A stretch of 64,000 nucleotides of DNA, from NCBI RefSeq assembly GCF_024347615.1, contig NZ_AP025508.1, positions 3,805,575 to 3,869,574 of the forward strand, read 5' to 3'. This DNA is from Vibrio splendidus (GTDB lineage Bacteria; Pseudomonadota; Gammaproteobacteria; Enterobacterales; Vibrionaceae). The notes under the pieces are model-generated. The model was not told where the DNA came from and made no database searches. It worked only from the letters and a program-made list of their open reading frames with translations. Of the stretch, positions 1-15,513 are shown in pieces; position 1 is the stretch's first letter; the number at the start of each line of letters is the position of its first letter. Position numbers and translations under genes: made by a program.

Positions 1-1500
<1,500 letters not shown>

Positions 1501-1612
1501 TTAGCCATTATTTATAGGGATAAAAATGCTTGACGGATTAGATGCTACAAGAGGGATCACGGTAAGAAATACAGTTGTGATCTGGAGATAGATCTCTAGA
1601 AGGATTCTAGTT

Positions 1613-1712
1613 AGATATCTACTCTTGTTCCCTTCGCAGGTATTAGCCTGATCAGGTTCAACGGATCCCGAGTTAACGGTCTCAGCCATATGGCACTCCG
1701 ACAAGTTCGATC
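1613..1712 (-). promoter_or_regulatory. TPP riboswitch (THI element) of thiC
   Basis: Read on the minus strand this contains the conserved THI-box parts: CTGAGA near 1680-1685, then GAACCTGATCAGGCTAATAC and TGCGAAGGGAAC toward 1630. The outer P1 stem can pair CTTGT (about 1702-1706) with ACAAG (about 1624-1628). It lies about 140 bases before the thiC start codon, the usual place for TPP-dependent control of thiC. Whether control is by termination or by ribosome access was not resolved. Confidence 0.95.
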
Positions 1713-1719
1713 GAGTATA

Positions 1720-1746
1720 TAAAAACGGCTTGGATAAACCAAGCCG
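1720..1746 (-). terminator. Rho-independent terminator after crcB
   Basis: The perfect 8-bp stem CGGCTTGG/CCAAGCCG (1726-1746, five-base loop) is followed on the minus strand by TTTTTA. It separates crcB from the thiC riboswitch, so thiC is probably an independent transcription unit. Confidence 0.8.
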
Positions 1747-1772
1747 AGTTGTTAACAAATCGTAAGAAAGTT

Positions 1773-2156
1773 TTAAGACTTTATCAAAAGTTGGAAGCCG
1801 ATCCATGCGGCTGAAATACTGAGTACCACGTTGAGTAGCACATTGAGTCCCATCTTAAAGAAAGCGCCCTGCTGCATAAGAAGTACGTTATCCATCGAAA
1901 ATGTAGAAAATGTCGTCAGTGCTCCTAGGAAACCAAGACCGATGATCTGTCTCCATGGTTCTGTCGCAACCATTTCATTCTCAAACGCAGCGATGAGCAA
2001 TCCCATAATTAAAGAACCAATTACGTTAACAGTCAGCGTACCATAAGGAAAACCACGCCCTAGCATTACCACACATAACTCTGAAATCAAATAACGCGAA
2101 CAAGCACCAAATGCGCCACCAATGGCAATAAAACCTAAAATAGATAACTGACCCAT
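1773..2156 (-). CDS. crcB: Fluoride ion channel CrcB (Fluc)
   Basis: CrcB/Fluc proteins are small dimeric inner-membrane channels that export fluoride. The 127-residue product has four hydrophobic segments and the family signatures GGAFGACSRYLISE near the N-terminus and GFLGALTTFSTFSMD in the third segment, which carries the pore-lining Phe/Thr residues. I chose the ATG at 2154-2156 because a GGGAGG Shine-Dalgarno lies just upstream; an in-frame TTG four codons earlier would put that site inside the gene. It is transcribed alone, between the multicopper oxidase gene and thiC, and has its own terminator. I looked for a fluoride riboswitch in the short upstream region and saw none. Sure of the family. 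Confidence 0.93.
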   Translation of the reverse strand: MGQLSILGFIAIGGAFGACSRYLISELCVVMLGRGFPYGTLTVNVIGSLIMGLLIAAFENEMVATEPWRQIIGLGFLGALTTFSTFSMDNVLLMQQGAFFKMGLNVLLNVVLSISAAWIGFQLLIKS

Positions 2157-2256
2157 GAATCCTCCCAAACAATAATCCCTATATTCTAGCTTTAACGCCG
2201 ATAAAAGCGAGGGTAGAAACTAAGAATGCATGCGCAAATATTAAACGTTACAGGTG

Positions 2257-3639
2257 TCACTTAACTTCAATGTATCCCATTAAACCCGTTTTCATGTGTT
2301 CTATAACATGACAGTGGTACATCCAGCGGCCAGGGTTATCTGCAACAAATGCAGCTTTAGCTCGGCCGTTTTTTCCAAGTAACACTGTATCGGTATGGAA
2401 AGGCTCTTCAACTTTCTTCCCATCAAGTTCCAATACAGTGAATGTATGACCGTGAATATGGATCGGGTGATGGTATTGGGTGACGTTCTTTAGATCGAAT
2501 ATGTAAGTCTTACCTAACTCTAAAATCGTCAACGGCTCAGGAATATTGTCTTTGCTCATCCCTTCCCATGCTCTTTTATTAGTAAGCCAAAACTTAGGCA
2601 TCGATTTACCATCTTTAGAAACTGGTGATACCGCACCTTCCCACTCGAACACAAAATCGATCTCTTCAGCATTAGGAAGATCTAGATTAGGTACAGGGTT
2701 AAGAGGCAACAATGGCAATAAACGCCCTTCAGTAAGGGGGGAATCTACTACCTCGAACTCACATAAAGAGAAAGGAAAGCGGCCCTTCATTTGAAGAACA
2801 TTAACTCGCTCGCCTACTTTGGGCGCTATCAGTCCAATATCCACGCGCATCCCTGGGCCGATTTTATGTTGAGTAAGTTTATATGGCGTCTTTACAGGAT
2901 TACCATCAATGGCAATCACCCATGCCTCAGCCCCTTCGACAGCAATAGGATAAGTGATCGTATTATCGACATTCGCGATACGCAGTCGAGTCGTTGCGTG
3001 CTGCTTTAATTGGTACACAGGTTCATGAACACCATTGACGCTACTCCACTCTCCTGGAGTTCCCATACGAGCACTAAGTCGTGGAATCATTAAGTCTTTC
3101 CATTGACCCTGTTTATCGATGTGCCAATGCTTAAGCATCAGTGCATGCTCTTCATCAAACTGCACGGGAGTGCTTTCTTCTACGATAATTAGCCCAACCA
3201 AACCCATACCAAGTTGTTTAACGCTATTCATATGTGGGTGATACCAAAATGTGCCAGCATCTGGCGGCGTAAACTCATAAATGAATGTTTCACCTGGCAT
3301 GATCGGTGGCTGACTTAAGAAGGGAACACCGTCCATTTCGATAGGAATTCTTAAGCCATGCCAATGGATAGTCGTCGGCTCTGATAGCTTATTCGTAAAA
3401 CGAATTGTGACCTTTTCACCTTGTCGACATCGAATCGTTGGTGCTGGAATCTGACCATTAAAGCCTAGAATATTAGTCTCAAACCCCGTCACGAGTTCAG
3501 CGGTTGAAGGCACTGCCGTTAAGTCATAAACATACTTTCCTTGTTCATCAACCGCCCGTTTCATAGAGCAAGCAGGCAGTACAGTGAGTGCAGGTATAGC
3601 GAGAGATGATTGAATAAACTTACGACGGGAGATATCCAT
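2257..3639 (-). CDS. Tat-exported multicopper oxidase (CueO/CopA-like)
   Basis: This is a three-cupredoxin-domain multicopper oxidase of 460 residues, probably oxidising Cu(I), Fe(II) or phenolics in the periplasm. All four copper-binding motifs are present: HWHG (about 92-95), WYHPH (about 132-136), HPIHIHGH (391-398) and HCHVIEH (442-448), with the axial Met at about 454. The N-terminus MDISRRKFIQSSLA is a twin-arginine signal; a cysteine in LPACS could alternatively be lipidated. The Met-rich insertion typical of E. coli CueO is absent. Upstream lies a near-consensus Fur box rather than an obvious CueR site, which suggests iron-dependent expression and a possible ferroxidase role. The substrate is inferred, so I leave the symbol blank. 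Confidence 0.9.
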   Translation of the reverse strand: MDISRRKFIQSSLAIPALTVLPACSMKRAVDEQGKYVYDLTAVPSTAELVTGFETNILGFNGQIPAPTIRCRQGEKVTIRFTNKLSEPTTIHWHGLRIPIEMDGVPFLSQPPIMPGETFIYEFTPPDAGTFWYHPHMNSVKQLGMGLVGLIIVEESTPVQFDEEHALMLKHWHIDKQGQWKDLMIPRLSARMGTPGEWSSVNGVHEPVYQLKQHATTRLRIANVDNTITYPIAVEGAEAWVIAIDGNPVKTPYKLTQHKIGPGMRVDIGLIAPKVGERVNVLQMKGRFPFSLCEFEVVDSPLTEGRLLPLLPLNPVPNLDLPNAEEIDFVFEWEGAVSPVSKDGKSMPKFWLTNKRAWEGMSKDNIPEPLTILELGKTYIFDLKNVTQYHHPIHIHGHTFTVLELDGKKVEEPFHTDTVLLGKNGRAKAAFVADNPGRWMYHCHVIEHMKTGLMGYIEVK

Positions 3640-3681
3640 ATTTGTTGCCTTTTAGTAATAACGACCAAAATGTAACAAAAT

Positions 3682-3700
3682 ATTGAGAATAATTCTCATA
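3682..3700 (-). promoter_or_regulatory. Fur-box-like operator upstream of the multicopper oxidase
   Basis: ATTGAGAATAATTCTCATA is an almost perfect inverted repeat around GAGAAT-A-ATTCTC and matches the Fur box shape AATGAGAATNATTCTCATT. It sits 42 bases before the oxidase start codon, where a bound repressor would overlap promoter elements. This rests on motif matching only. Confidence 0.6.
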
Positions 3701-3940
3701 AAGAAGCGTGGTTTGTGCTGTTGATTGTTTATAAAAGAGGCTGGGATAAGTAAGCACTTACCCTTCTATGGTCAAATATCATCCAAGGCAAGAAGTGACA
3801 GCTTAAATATCCCACATATAGAAAGCCAAAAGACCTTCCTGTTCGACTAGATCTTCGAACTACTACGGAAGCGTAAAGGTTCGAATATCAACATATCCAA
3901 ATTGGTAGAATTAGGTAAACCATTATAAGTCGAAGCTAAT
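3701..3940. other. Intergenic stretch without a recognisable gene
   Basis: No ORF with coding character and no RNA gene was recognised here. A short inverted repeat, GTTCGA...TCGAAC, lies near 3841-3860. The stretch separates the multicopper oxidase promoter region from the end of the rRNA/tRNA transcription unit. Confidence 0.5.
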
Positions 3941-3987
3941 AAAAAAAGGCTCCAACATTTCTGCCGGGACGCGTAGTCTGGAGCCTT
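3941..3987 (-). terminator. Terminator-like hairpin in a decayed tRNA-end duplicate
   Basis: The stem AAGGCTCCA/TGGAGCCTT (3946-3987) with a run of seven T on the minus strand is a good intrinsic terminator and probably the last stop of the rRNA operon. Its loop contains GCAGAAATG, also found in the loop of the tRNA-Trp terminator at 4085-4110, which suggests descent from a duplicated copy. Confidence 0.65.
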
Positions 3988-4072
3988 ATATATGACAGGG
4001 GTGGACTGAGCTGGCACTCCGGATATTCGACCAGGCTGGCATTCCAGATCACGACATTGCTTCGTAGAAGCA
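3988..4072 (-). pseudogene. Degenerate tRNA-tail remnant with an imperfect direct repeat
   Basis: On the minus strand CACCCCTGTCATATA closely copies the true tRNA-Trp end CACCCCTGCCATATA, but no folded tRNA precedes it. Just before it two related 17-mers, GGAATGCCAGCCTGGTC and GGAGTGCCAGCTCAGTC, follow one another. I read this as a decayed duplicate of the terminal tRNA and its terminator. That origin is an inference. Confidence 0.4.
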
Positions 4073-4079
4073 ATAGATG

Positions 4080-4110
4080 CAAAAAAGCCTCAGCATTTCT
4101 GCTGAGGCTT
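4080..4110 (-). terminator. Terminator after tRNA-Trp
   Basis: The stem AAGCCTCAGC/GCTGAGGCTT (4085-4110) around a six-base loop is followed on the minus strand by a T run. It lies immediately beyond the encoded CCA of tRNA-Trp. Confidence 0.85.
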
Positions 4111-4116
4111 CGTATA

Positions 4117-4193
<77 letters not shown>

Positions 4194-4217
4194 AAAACTT
4201 TATCTTGCTTCAGATTC

Positions 4218-4242
4218 GAAAAAACCTCGCACTAGGCGAGGT
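4218..4242 (-). terminator. Terminator-like hairpin between tRNA-Asp and tRNA-Trp
   Basis: AACCTCGC/GCGAGGTT (4223-4242) with a five-base loop is followed on the minus strand by TTTTTTC. It could end most rRNA transcripts after tRNA-Asp, leaving tRNA-Trp on read-through or on a promoter I did not identify. Confidence 0.75.
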
Positions 4243-4253
4243 TATCGAATAAG

Positions 4254-4330
4254 TGGCGGAGTGGACGGGACTCGAACCCGCGACCCCCGGCGTGACAGGC
4301 CGGTATTCTAACCAACTGAACTACCACTCC
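4254..4330 (-). tRNA. tRNA-Asp (GTC anticodon)
   Basis: This is a 77-base tRNA on the minus strand. It starts GGAGTGGTAGTTCAGTTGG, has the anticodon loop CTGTCAC in a CCGG/CCGG stem and the T-loop GTTCGAGTC, and ends CACTCCGCCA with CCA encoded. It lies directly downstream of 5S rRNA, as is common in Vibrio rrn operons. Confidence 0.97.
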
Positions 4331-4396
4331 GCAGTGGTCAACTCACTAAGTGAGCGTCCATATCTCCAGGTCGGTCAACCTAAAGATTTAATTTAA

Positions 4397-4515
4397 AGCC
4401 TGGCGATGTCCTACTCTCACATGGGGAAACCCCACACTACCATCGGCGCTATTGTGTTTCACTTCTGAGTTCGGCATGGAATCAGGTGGGTCCACAATGC
4501 TATGGTCGCCAAGCA
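4397..4515 (-). rRNA. rrf: 5S ribosomal RNA
   Basis: The minus strand reads TGCTTGGCGACCATAGC at the 5' end and GAGAGTAGGACATCGCCAGGC at about 4397-4417, with the conserved centre CCATGCCGAACTCAGAAGTG. Length is about 119 bases. Ends are placed from the terminal helix and may be off by a base or two. Confidence 0.97.
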
Positions 4516-4608
4516 AATTTTAAAATTCGGAAAGCTTATCTAAAAGTTATTTCTCTTCAAACTCATTCAAGGTCTGTCTTTGAGTCCACAAAACCCCTTG
4601 GGTGTTGT

Positions 4609-7502
<2,894 letters not shown>

Positions 7503-7904
7503 ATACAACCCGAAAGGGTTTCTATTTGCTTTCACTTTAAAAAGTGAAGACAAATAAGCGTATGGCAACTAACCAAGGTTTTTGGTTGTCATCAAGAAGG
7601 GTTAATTCTTAATGACTGTTTGCCGGACTCAATTGTGAATCAAACTAAGTTTGATTCGAATACAAGACACTTGAATGTGTTTGTTGTGTCTATCTAATGA
7701 AAGATAAACATTGAGAACTTTTAAATTTGATTGAATTACTCGTAAGTAATCAATCAGTCAGCTTTCCAAATTGTTAAAGAGCATGAGACTTTAAGAACCA
7801 GCGTTCTAAAATTCACATTTTCTAAAGACTCTCAGGGTCAAACATACCAACCAACGACAAAAGAAGTGGTTTGGATATGAATATAACCAAGAATTTTTAG
7901 AGAA
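7503..7904 (-). other. 23S-side internal transcribed spacer with boxA
   Basis: This is the spacer between tRNA-Val and 23S rRNA. On the minus strand it carries TGCTCTTTAACAATTT at 7768-7783, a boxA antitermination signal like the one in the leader. Short complementary segments near both ends fit RNase III processing stems, but I did not fold them. No other gene was seen. Confidence 0.75.
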
Positions 7905-7980
7905 TGGTGGGCGATACCGGGCTCGAACCAGTGACCCCCTGCTTGTAAGGCAGGTGCTCTCCCAACTGAGCTAATCGCCC
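7905..7980 (-). tRNA. tRNA-Val (TAC anticodon)
   Basis: This 76-base tRNA on the minus strand starts GGGCGATTAGCTCAGTTGGG, has the anticodon loop CTTACAA in a CTGC/GCAG stem and the T-loop GGTTCGAGCC, and ends ATCGCCCACCA. It is the third spacer tRNA of the rRNA operon in transcription order. Confidence 0.97.
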
Positions 7981-8012
7981 ACGATAGTTTTAATTCCTTC
8001 GCGGAGAAAGAA

Positions 8013-8088
8013 TGGTGGGTCGTGCAGGATTCGAACCTGCGACCAATTGATTAAAAGTCAACTGCTCTACCAACTGAGCTAACGACCC
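8013..8088 (-). tRNA. tRNA-Lys (TTT anticodon)
   Basis: This 76-base tRNA on the minus strand starts GGGTCGTTAGCTCAGTTGG, has the anticodon loop CTTTTAA in a TTGA/TCAA stem and the T-loop GGTTCGAATCC, and ends CGACCCACCA. It lies between tRNA-Glu and tRNA-Val in the 16S-23S spacer. Confidence 0.97.
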
Positions 8089-8090
8089 AA

Positions 8091-8166
8091 TGGTATCCCG
8101 TAGGGGAGTCGAACCCCTGTTACCGCCGTGAAAGGGCGGTGTCCTAGGCCTCTAGACGAACGGGAC
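8091..8166 (-). tRNA. tRNA-Glu (TTC anticodon)
   Basis: This 76-base tRNA on the minus strand starts GTCCCGTTCGTCTAGAGG, has the anticodon loop CTTTCAC in a CCGCC/GGCGG stem and the T-loop GGTTCGACTCC, and ends ACGGGATACCA. Only two bases separate it from tRNA-Lys, and it is the first tRNA after 16S. Confidence 0.97.
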
Positions 8167-8287
8167 ACTGCAATTTATCTCCACTTTAAAAAGTAGAAAC
8201 AAACTTCGAAGAACTTGGGAGTTCTTCATCTCTTTGCTTTTCTAAACCTAATCAATCTGTGTGGACACTCATCGTGGTATCTTCGTA

Positions 8288-9842
<1,555 letters not shown>

Positions 9843-10098
9843 AAGATTTTGTGACTCAATGAATACTGACTTCAAAACTAATATTTACTGCTCTTTCGAA
9901 AAAAAACAGAAACATGTAATTCTAAAGCTATTACCATTCCAACAGAATGGTAATGAATTGACTGTGCCAAATAACCGAAGTTATTTGTATTGGTCACTCA
10001 GTTCATTGAAATCAATTTGTTACCGAAGTAACTGTTTTATCCAAAGGATAAAACGTTTTGATATTCATCAACGAGTGCCCACACAGATTGATAGGTTT

Positions 10099-10113
10099 AA
10101 ATTGTTAAAGAGC
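10099..10113 (-). promoter_or_regulatory. rrn leader boxA
   Basis: GCTCTTTAACAATTT on the minus strand matches the rRNA boxA that recruits NusB/NusE for antitermination. It lies between promoter P2 and 16S and recurs in the spacer at 7768-7783. Confidence 0.8.
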
Positions 10114-10148
10114 TTTTCCTTTTTGAGCTTCGCTCAAATCGGACGGCC

Positions 10149-10176
10149 ATTTTAGCGATTTAAGTTTTAGTGTCAA
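10149..10176 (-). promoter_or_regulatory. rrn promoter P2 (proximal)
   Basis: On the minus strand TTGACA (10171-10176) and TAAAAT (10149-10154) are separated by 16 bases and followed by the GC-rich GGCCGTCC discriminator. This is a strong sigma-70 promoter upstream of boxA and 16S. Confidence 0.85.
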
Positions 10177-10276
10177 CCACTATTTTCAAAACTTTTTTCA
10201 AGCGCTTAGCTTGGCTAATTTGACCTGCTGATTCGTTTTGGTTTCTTACGAAGCCTTCCCGTTTCAACGAGGTCGC

Positions 10277-10304
10277 ATTATAGAGATTTCGATCACACTG
10301 GCAA
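10277..10304 (-). promoter_or_regulatory. rrn promoter P1 (distal)
   Basis: On the minus strand TTGCCA (10299-10304) and TATAAT (10277-10282) lie 16 bases apart, followed by GCGACCTC. A GC-rich discriminator is typical of promoters under growth-rate and ppGpp control. It is about 128 bases upstream of P2. Confidence 0.85.
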
Positions 10305-10424
10305 GCCCTTTTTGAAGTTTTTCTTACTTTTTTGATTGTTCGAGCGTTTTTTGTTCAAAACACTCCATTTTCACTAGTATTCCCCTTAATTAAGGGCTTA
10401 AGGTGCCTATATAAAGGAGGATTT

Positions 10425-10970
10425 ATGAGTTCAATGCGCAGTTATAAAGGAGTATCCCCTCAGATTGGACAAGGTGTCTATATAGATACAAGTTCGGTAC
10501 TGGTTGGTGATATCAAAATCGGTGACGACTCTAGCGTGTGGCCTTTGGTTGCAGCTCGAGGAGATGTGAACCACATTCATATTGGAGATAGAACGAATAT
10601 CCAAGACGGCAGCGTTTTGCACGTCACCCATAAGAATGCTGACAACCCTGAAGGTTATCCTCTACTAATAGGTAATGATGTCACTATCGGACATAAAGTA
10701 ATGCTGCATGGCTGCACGATTGAAGATCGTGTACTTGTTGGTATGGGAGCTATCGTGTTGGATGGCGTGGTTATTAAAGAAGATGTGATGATTGGTGCTG
10801 GTAGCTTAGTGCCGCCTAATAAGGTACTTGAGAGCGGTTATCTATATGTAGGAAGCCCGGTAAAACAAGCACGCCCATTAAATGATAAGGAGCGTGCCTT
10901 TTTACAGAAGTCAGCTGACAACTATGTTCAGAATAAAAACGACTATCTAGACTCTGTGCTTCCAGTTTAA
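10425..10970 (+). CDS. yrdA: Gamma-class carbonic anhydrase-like protein (YrdA/CaiE family)
   Basis: This 181-residue cytosolic protein is built of hexapeptide repeats (for example VLVGDIKIGDDSSVW and IGAGSL) that form a trimeric left-handed beta helix. The putative metal ligands are His66 in SVLHVTH, His90 and His95 in IGHKVMLH. Homologues are called gamma carbonic anhydrases, but the physiological substrate of YrdA is not established. I start it at the ATG at 10425, preceded by AAAGGAGG; an upstream in-frame start would read into the rRNA promoter region. It faces yrdB across a 4-base overlap of the two stop ends, and with aroE keeps the E. coli yrdA-yrdB-aroE neighbourhood. The short palindrome CCTTAATTAAGG lies just upstream. 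Confidence 0.92.
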   Translation: MSSMRSYKGVSPQIGQGVYIDTSSVLVGDIKIGDDSSVWPLVAARGDVNHIHIGDRTNIQDGSVLHVTHKNADNPEGYPLLIGNDVTIGHKVMLHGCTIEDRVLVGMGAIVLDGVVIKEDVMIGAGSLVPPNKVLESGYLYVGSPVKQARPLNDKERAFLQKSADNYVQNKNDYLDSVLPV

Positions 10971-11236
10971 AGCGCTTTGATCTGAATCCGATTAGAGGAG
11001 TCATACTCCTCTTCTTCTATTAACTCTTCCGCTAGCTCTTCAATATCGAAACGCAACTCTGAAAAGATAACTAAAGCTTGATCGCCCTCTTCTATCTCTT
11101 TACCTGCCAATCGTGATAATTCTTCAATAGATAAGACACATTCGATCAATGCACCCGACTGTTGTGCTGGGAAGGTGATAGATTGACTTGCTTCATCCCA
11201 ATCTTGGATATCCGGAAATAGAATTGATTGATTCAT
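10967..11236 (-). CDS. yrdB: DUF1488 family protein (YrdB)
   Basis: This small acidic cytosolic protein of 89 residues starts MNQSILFPDIQDWDE. The family is recognised by the N-terminal FPD...WDE...ITFPAQ pattern and by its fixed place between aroE and yrdA. The middle (SIEELSRLAGKEI) and the very acidic segment ELAEELIEEEEYD are probably helical; I see no catalytic motif. No function is established for the family. It lies 17 bases downstream of aroE on the same strand, so the two are probably cotranscribed. Its 3' end overlaps yrdA by 4 bases. Confidence 0.85.
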   Translation of the reverse strand: MNQSILFPDIQDWDEASQSITFPAQQSGALIECVLSIEELSRLAGKEIEEGDQALVIFSELRFDIEELAEELIEEEEYDSSNRIQIKAL

Positions 11237-11253
11237 TTTTTATAATTACCTTG

Positions 11254-12084
11254 TTACATCTCTAAGTTTCTACGTAATTCTCTTAAAATCTGTTTTGTTC
11301 CTGGGCGAAGGCCACGCCAAAGCATAAAGCTCTCTGCTGCCTGCCCCACTAGCATACCCAAACCATCATAAGCAGCATGAACACCGTTATCTAATGCCCA
11401 TTGATTAAATACTGTGGTTCCAGATCCGTAAACCATGTCATAAACGGCGCTATTAGAATTGAAAATAGCATCAGACACCTCAGGAAGCTGCCCGCTTAGA
11501 CCAGACGAAGTAGAGTTAATAATGACATCAAAGCCTTCATTAACATCACTTAGCCCCATCCCCTTGATGTTGCCATGCGAAGAAAACATCTCAGCCAGAA
11601 GTTCAGCCTTGGAGCTGGTTCGATTAGCGACCACCAGCTGTTGTGGCTTTTGATCGAGAAGAGGTTGAATCACTCCTCTCGCAGCACCACCAGCGCCAAG
11701 AAGAAGAACGCGAGCTCCTTTTAACGCAACTTGATGTTGAAGAAGGTCTTGAACTAAGCCTTCACCATCGGTGTTATCACCAATAATCTCTCCATCATCG
11801 AGCTTCTTAAGTGTGTTTACGGCACCTGCTAGTTCAGCTCTTTCAGTCAGGCGATTAGCGAACTGATACGCATCTTCTTTAAAAGGTGCTGTGACATTAC
11901 ACCCTCTACCACCCTCACTAAAAAAAGCTTGAGCAGCAATGATGAATTCACCTTGTTCTGGCTGGAGTGCTGTATAGGTAAGTTGTTGGCTGGTTTGGCG
12001 AGCAAATAATGTGTGAATGAATGGCGATTTGCTTTGCCCAATAGGGTTACCGAAAACGGCATAACGATCTACTTGCTGTGTCAT
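11254..12084 (-). CDS. aroE: Shikimate 5-dehydrogenase AroE
   Basis: AroE reduces 3-dehydroshikimate to shikimate with NADPH, the fourth step of the aromatic amino acid pathway. The 276-residue product shows the substrate-binding [12 protein letters not shown] near the N-terminus, the catalytic Lys in [11 protein letters not shown], the catalytic Asp in NTDGEGL, the nucleotide loop GAGGAARG and the NADP-binding NRTSSKAE. The length matches E. coli AroE (272). It has its own gap after hemF, with a terminator between them, and leads into yrdB. Nothing is unusual. Confidence 0.97.
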   Translation of the reverse strand: MTQQVDRYAVFGNPIGQSKSPFIHTLFARQTSQQLTYTALQPEQGEFIIAAQAFFSEGGRGCNVTAPFKEDAYQFANRLTERAELAGAVNTLKKLDDGEIIGDNTDGEGLVQDLLQHQVALKGARVLLLGAGGAARGVIQPLLDQKPQQLVVANRTSSKAELLAEMFSSHGNIKGMGLSDVNEGFDVIINSTSSGLSGQLPEVSDAIFNSNSAVYDMVYGSGTTVFNQWALDNGVHAAYDGLGMLVGQAAESFMLWRGLRPGTKQILRELRRNLEM

Positions 12085-12103
12085 ATCCTTACCTAACAGA
12101 AAT

Positions 12104-12132
12104 AAAAAAGGGTCATCTATATAGATGACCCT
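12104..12132 (-). terminator. Terminator after hemF
   Basis: The perfect stem AGGGTCATCTAT/ATAGATGACCCT is followed on the minus strand by TTTTTTATT. It separates hemF from aroE. Confidence 0.85.
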
Positions 12133-12159
12133 ATCACTATCCCTATAAGGAAGGAAGAA

Positions 12160-13666
<1,507 letters not shown>

Positions 13667-13761
13667 TAATTCTGTTATCGAACTCGCTAAGTGTACAAAT
13701 TATCATTCACTGTGACTAAAGCTATTTGTTTATAAAATGTATCAATTAACAACTTAGACTG

Positions 13762-13799
13762 ACGCAAACGTTTTCCTTAAGCAATTTTACCCGTATAAT
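13762..13799 (+). promoter_or_regulatory. purEK promoter with PurR operator
   Basis: ACGCAAACGTTTTCCT (13762-13777) matches the PurR box ACGCAAACGTTTGCGT at 13 of 16 positions. It overlaps the -35 region of a promoter whose -10 is TATAAT at 13794-13799. This fits repression of purEK by PurR when hypoxanthine or guanine is available. Confidence 0.75.
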
Positions 13800-13849
13800 G
13801 CGCGCAAAATATCTAATCACTAATTAAATCGTACCTGAAGGAGTTTGAG

Positions 13850-14335
13850 ATGACTGTCGGTATTATCATGGGTTCTAAATCTGATTGGCCAACAATGAAG
13901 CTAGCTGCAGAAATGTTGGATCAGTTTGGCGTGGCGTACGAAACAAAAGTGGTTTCTGCTCACCGCACACCTCAGTTGCTTGCTGATTACGCAACCAGTG
14001 CGAAAGAGCGCGGTATTAAAGTGATTATTGCTGGTGCTGGCGGTGCTGCGCATCTTCCGGGCATGGCTGCAGCTTTCACAAGCGTACCTGTTTTAGGTGT
14101 TCCTGTTCAGTCTAAAGCACTGAAGGGCATGGATTCTCTGCTTTCTATCGTACAGATGCCAAAAGGCATTGCGGTAGGTACTTTGGCTATCGGTGAAGCT
14201 GGCGCTGCCAATGCTGGTATCTTAGCCGCTCAAATCATTGGTACTCACAATGAAGAAGTGATGGCAAAAGTAGAAGCGTTCCGCTCTGAGCAAACAGAAA
14301 CGGTTCTGGCTAATCCAAACCCTGCTGAGGACTAA
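13850..14335 (+). CDS. purE: N5-carboxyaminoimidazole ribonucleotide mutase PurE
   Basis: PurE (class I) moves the carboxyl of N5-CAIR to give CAIR in purine synthesis. The 161-residue product starts [15 protein letters not shown] and contains the active-site [17 protein letters not shown] and [21 protein letters not shown] signatures. It is preceded by GAAGGAG and by a PurR-type operator. purK follows after 5 bases, so the two form one operon. The length is normal. In E. coli purEK is not in the tsaC/yrdD neighbourhood; here it separates them. Confidence 0.98.
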   Translation: MTVGIIMGSKSDWPTMKLAAEMLDQFGVAYETKVVSAHRTPQLLADYATSAKERGIKVIIAGAGGAAHLPGMAAAFTSVPVLGVPVQSKALKGMDSLLSIVQMPKGIAVGTLAIGEAGAANAGILAAQIIGTHNEEVMAKVEAFRSEQTETVLANPNPAED

Positions 14336-14340
14336 TTCCC

Positions 14341-15471
14341 ATGCATGTTCTTGTGTTAGGCGCGGGCCAACTTGCTCGCATGATGTCCCTAGCTGGGGCG
14401 CCGCTGAATATTGAAATTTCTGCTTTTGATGTTGGCAGCAAAAATATTGTTCACCCATTAACGCAAGCGATTCTAGGCAACGGCTTAGACAATGCGATTG
14501 AGCGTGCGGACGTCATTACTGCTGAATTCGAACATATCCCTCACGATGTTCTTGAGGTATGTGAGCGCAGCGGTAAGTTCTTACCGACAACAGAAGCAAT
14601 CAAAGCTGGCGGTGACCGTCGCCTTGAAAAAGCCCTGTTAGACGAAGCAAGCGTGAAAAATGCTAAGTACTACGAGATTAACTCTCGCGAAGACTTTGAC
14701 GCTGCGATCGCTCACGTTGGCTTACCAATGGTATTGAAGAGCACACTTGGCGGCTACGATGGCAAAGGTCAATGGCGCTTAAAAACATTAGACAATGTTG
14801 GCGCGACTTGGGCAGAAATGGCCGAGTGCATCGCCGCAACAGACAACCAAGCCATTGTGGCTGAAGAGTTCGTTCCGTTTGATCGCGAAGTATCACTGGT
14901 TGGTGCTCGTGGCGCTAATGGCGAGATTCAAGTGTACCCACTGGCTGAAAATGTTCACACCGACGGCGTGTTGAGCTTATCGACAGCGATTGATGACATT
15001 GAACTGCAAGAGCAAGCGAAAACCATGTTCACCGCTGTTGCAGAACGTTTGGATTACGTTGGCGTGCTAGCGTTAGAGTTCTTTGATGTTAAAGGTTCAC
15101 TGCTGGTTAACGAAATTGCACCACGTGTTCATAACTCTGGCCACTGGACACAGCAAGGCGCTGAAACTTGTCAGTTTGAGAACCACCTACGTGCTGTGTG
15201 CGGTATGCCACTAGGCAGTACTAAACTGATTCGCCCAACCGCAATGATCAATATTCTTGGTGAAGATACCCTACCTGAGGCTATTCTGGCTCAAGGTGGC
15301 TGTCATGTTCATTGGTATGGCAAAGAGAAGCGTGCAGGTCGTAAGATGGGTCACATTAACGTGAGCGCTGACTACAACGCAGAGCTGCAAAGAGCGTTGT
15401 GCTCATTGGCTGATATTCTTGATAAGCAAGCCTACCCTGCTGTGCATGAGTTTGCTGAGCAGATGAAGTAA
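14341..15471 (+). CDS. purK: N5-carboxyaminoimidazole ribonucleotide synthase PurK
   Basis: PurK is an ATP-grasp enzyme that carboxylates AIR with bicarbonate and ATP to give N5-CAIR, the substrate of PurE. The 376-residue protein begins with the N-terminal loop [11 protein letters not shown], has the ATP-grasp glycine loop [12 protein letters not shown], the [13 protein letters not shown] strand, and the C-terminal metal-binding [16 protein letters not shown] with [10 protein letters not shown]. It follows purE after 5 bases, with GAGGA as ribosome binding site at the purE stop. A strong terminator follows. Somewhat longer than E. coli PurK (355) but otherwise typical. Confidence 0.98.
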   Translation: MHVLVLGAGQLARMMSLAGAPLNIEISAFDVGSKNIVHPLTQAILGNGLDNAIERADVITAEFEHIPHDVLEVCERSGKFLPTTEAIKAGGDRRLEKALLDEASVKNAKYYEINSREDFDAAIAHVGLPMVLKSTLGGYDGKGQWRLKTLDNVGATWAEMAECIAATDNQAIVAEEFVPFDREVSLVGARGANGEIQVYPLAENVHTDGVLSLSTAIDDIELQEQAKTMFTAVAERLDYVGVLALEFFDVKGSLLVNEIAPRVHNSGHWTQQGAETCQFENHLRAVCGMPLGSTKLIRPTAMINILGEDTLPEAILAQGGCHVHWYGKEKRAGRKMGHINVSADYNAELQRALCSLADILDKQAYPAVHEFAEQMK

Positions 15472-15513
15472 GCCTACATTGGTTTATTGATATAAAAAGT
15501 TTATTGGATATAG

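Noticed and set aside
2157..2256. Fluoride riboswitch before crcB
   Set aside because: None of the expected conserved segments could be matched in the upstream 100 bases.
3988..4060. CRISPR-like direct repeats
   Set aside because: Only two imperfect 17-mers occur, there is no regular spacer pattern and no cas gene in the window.
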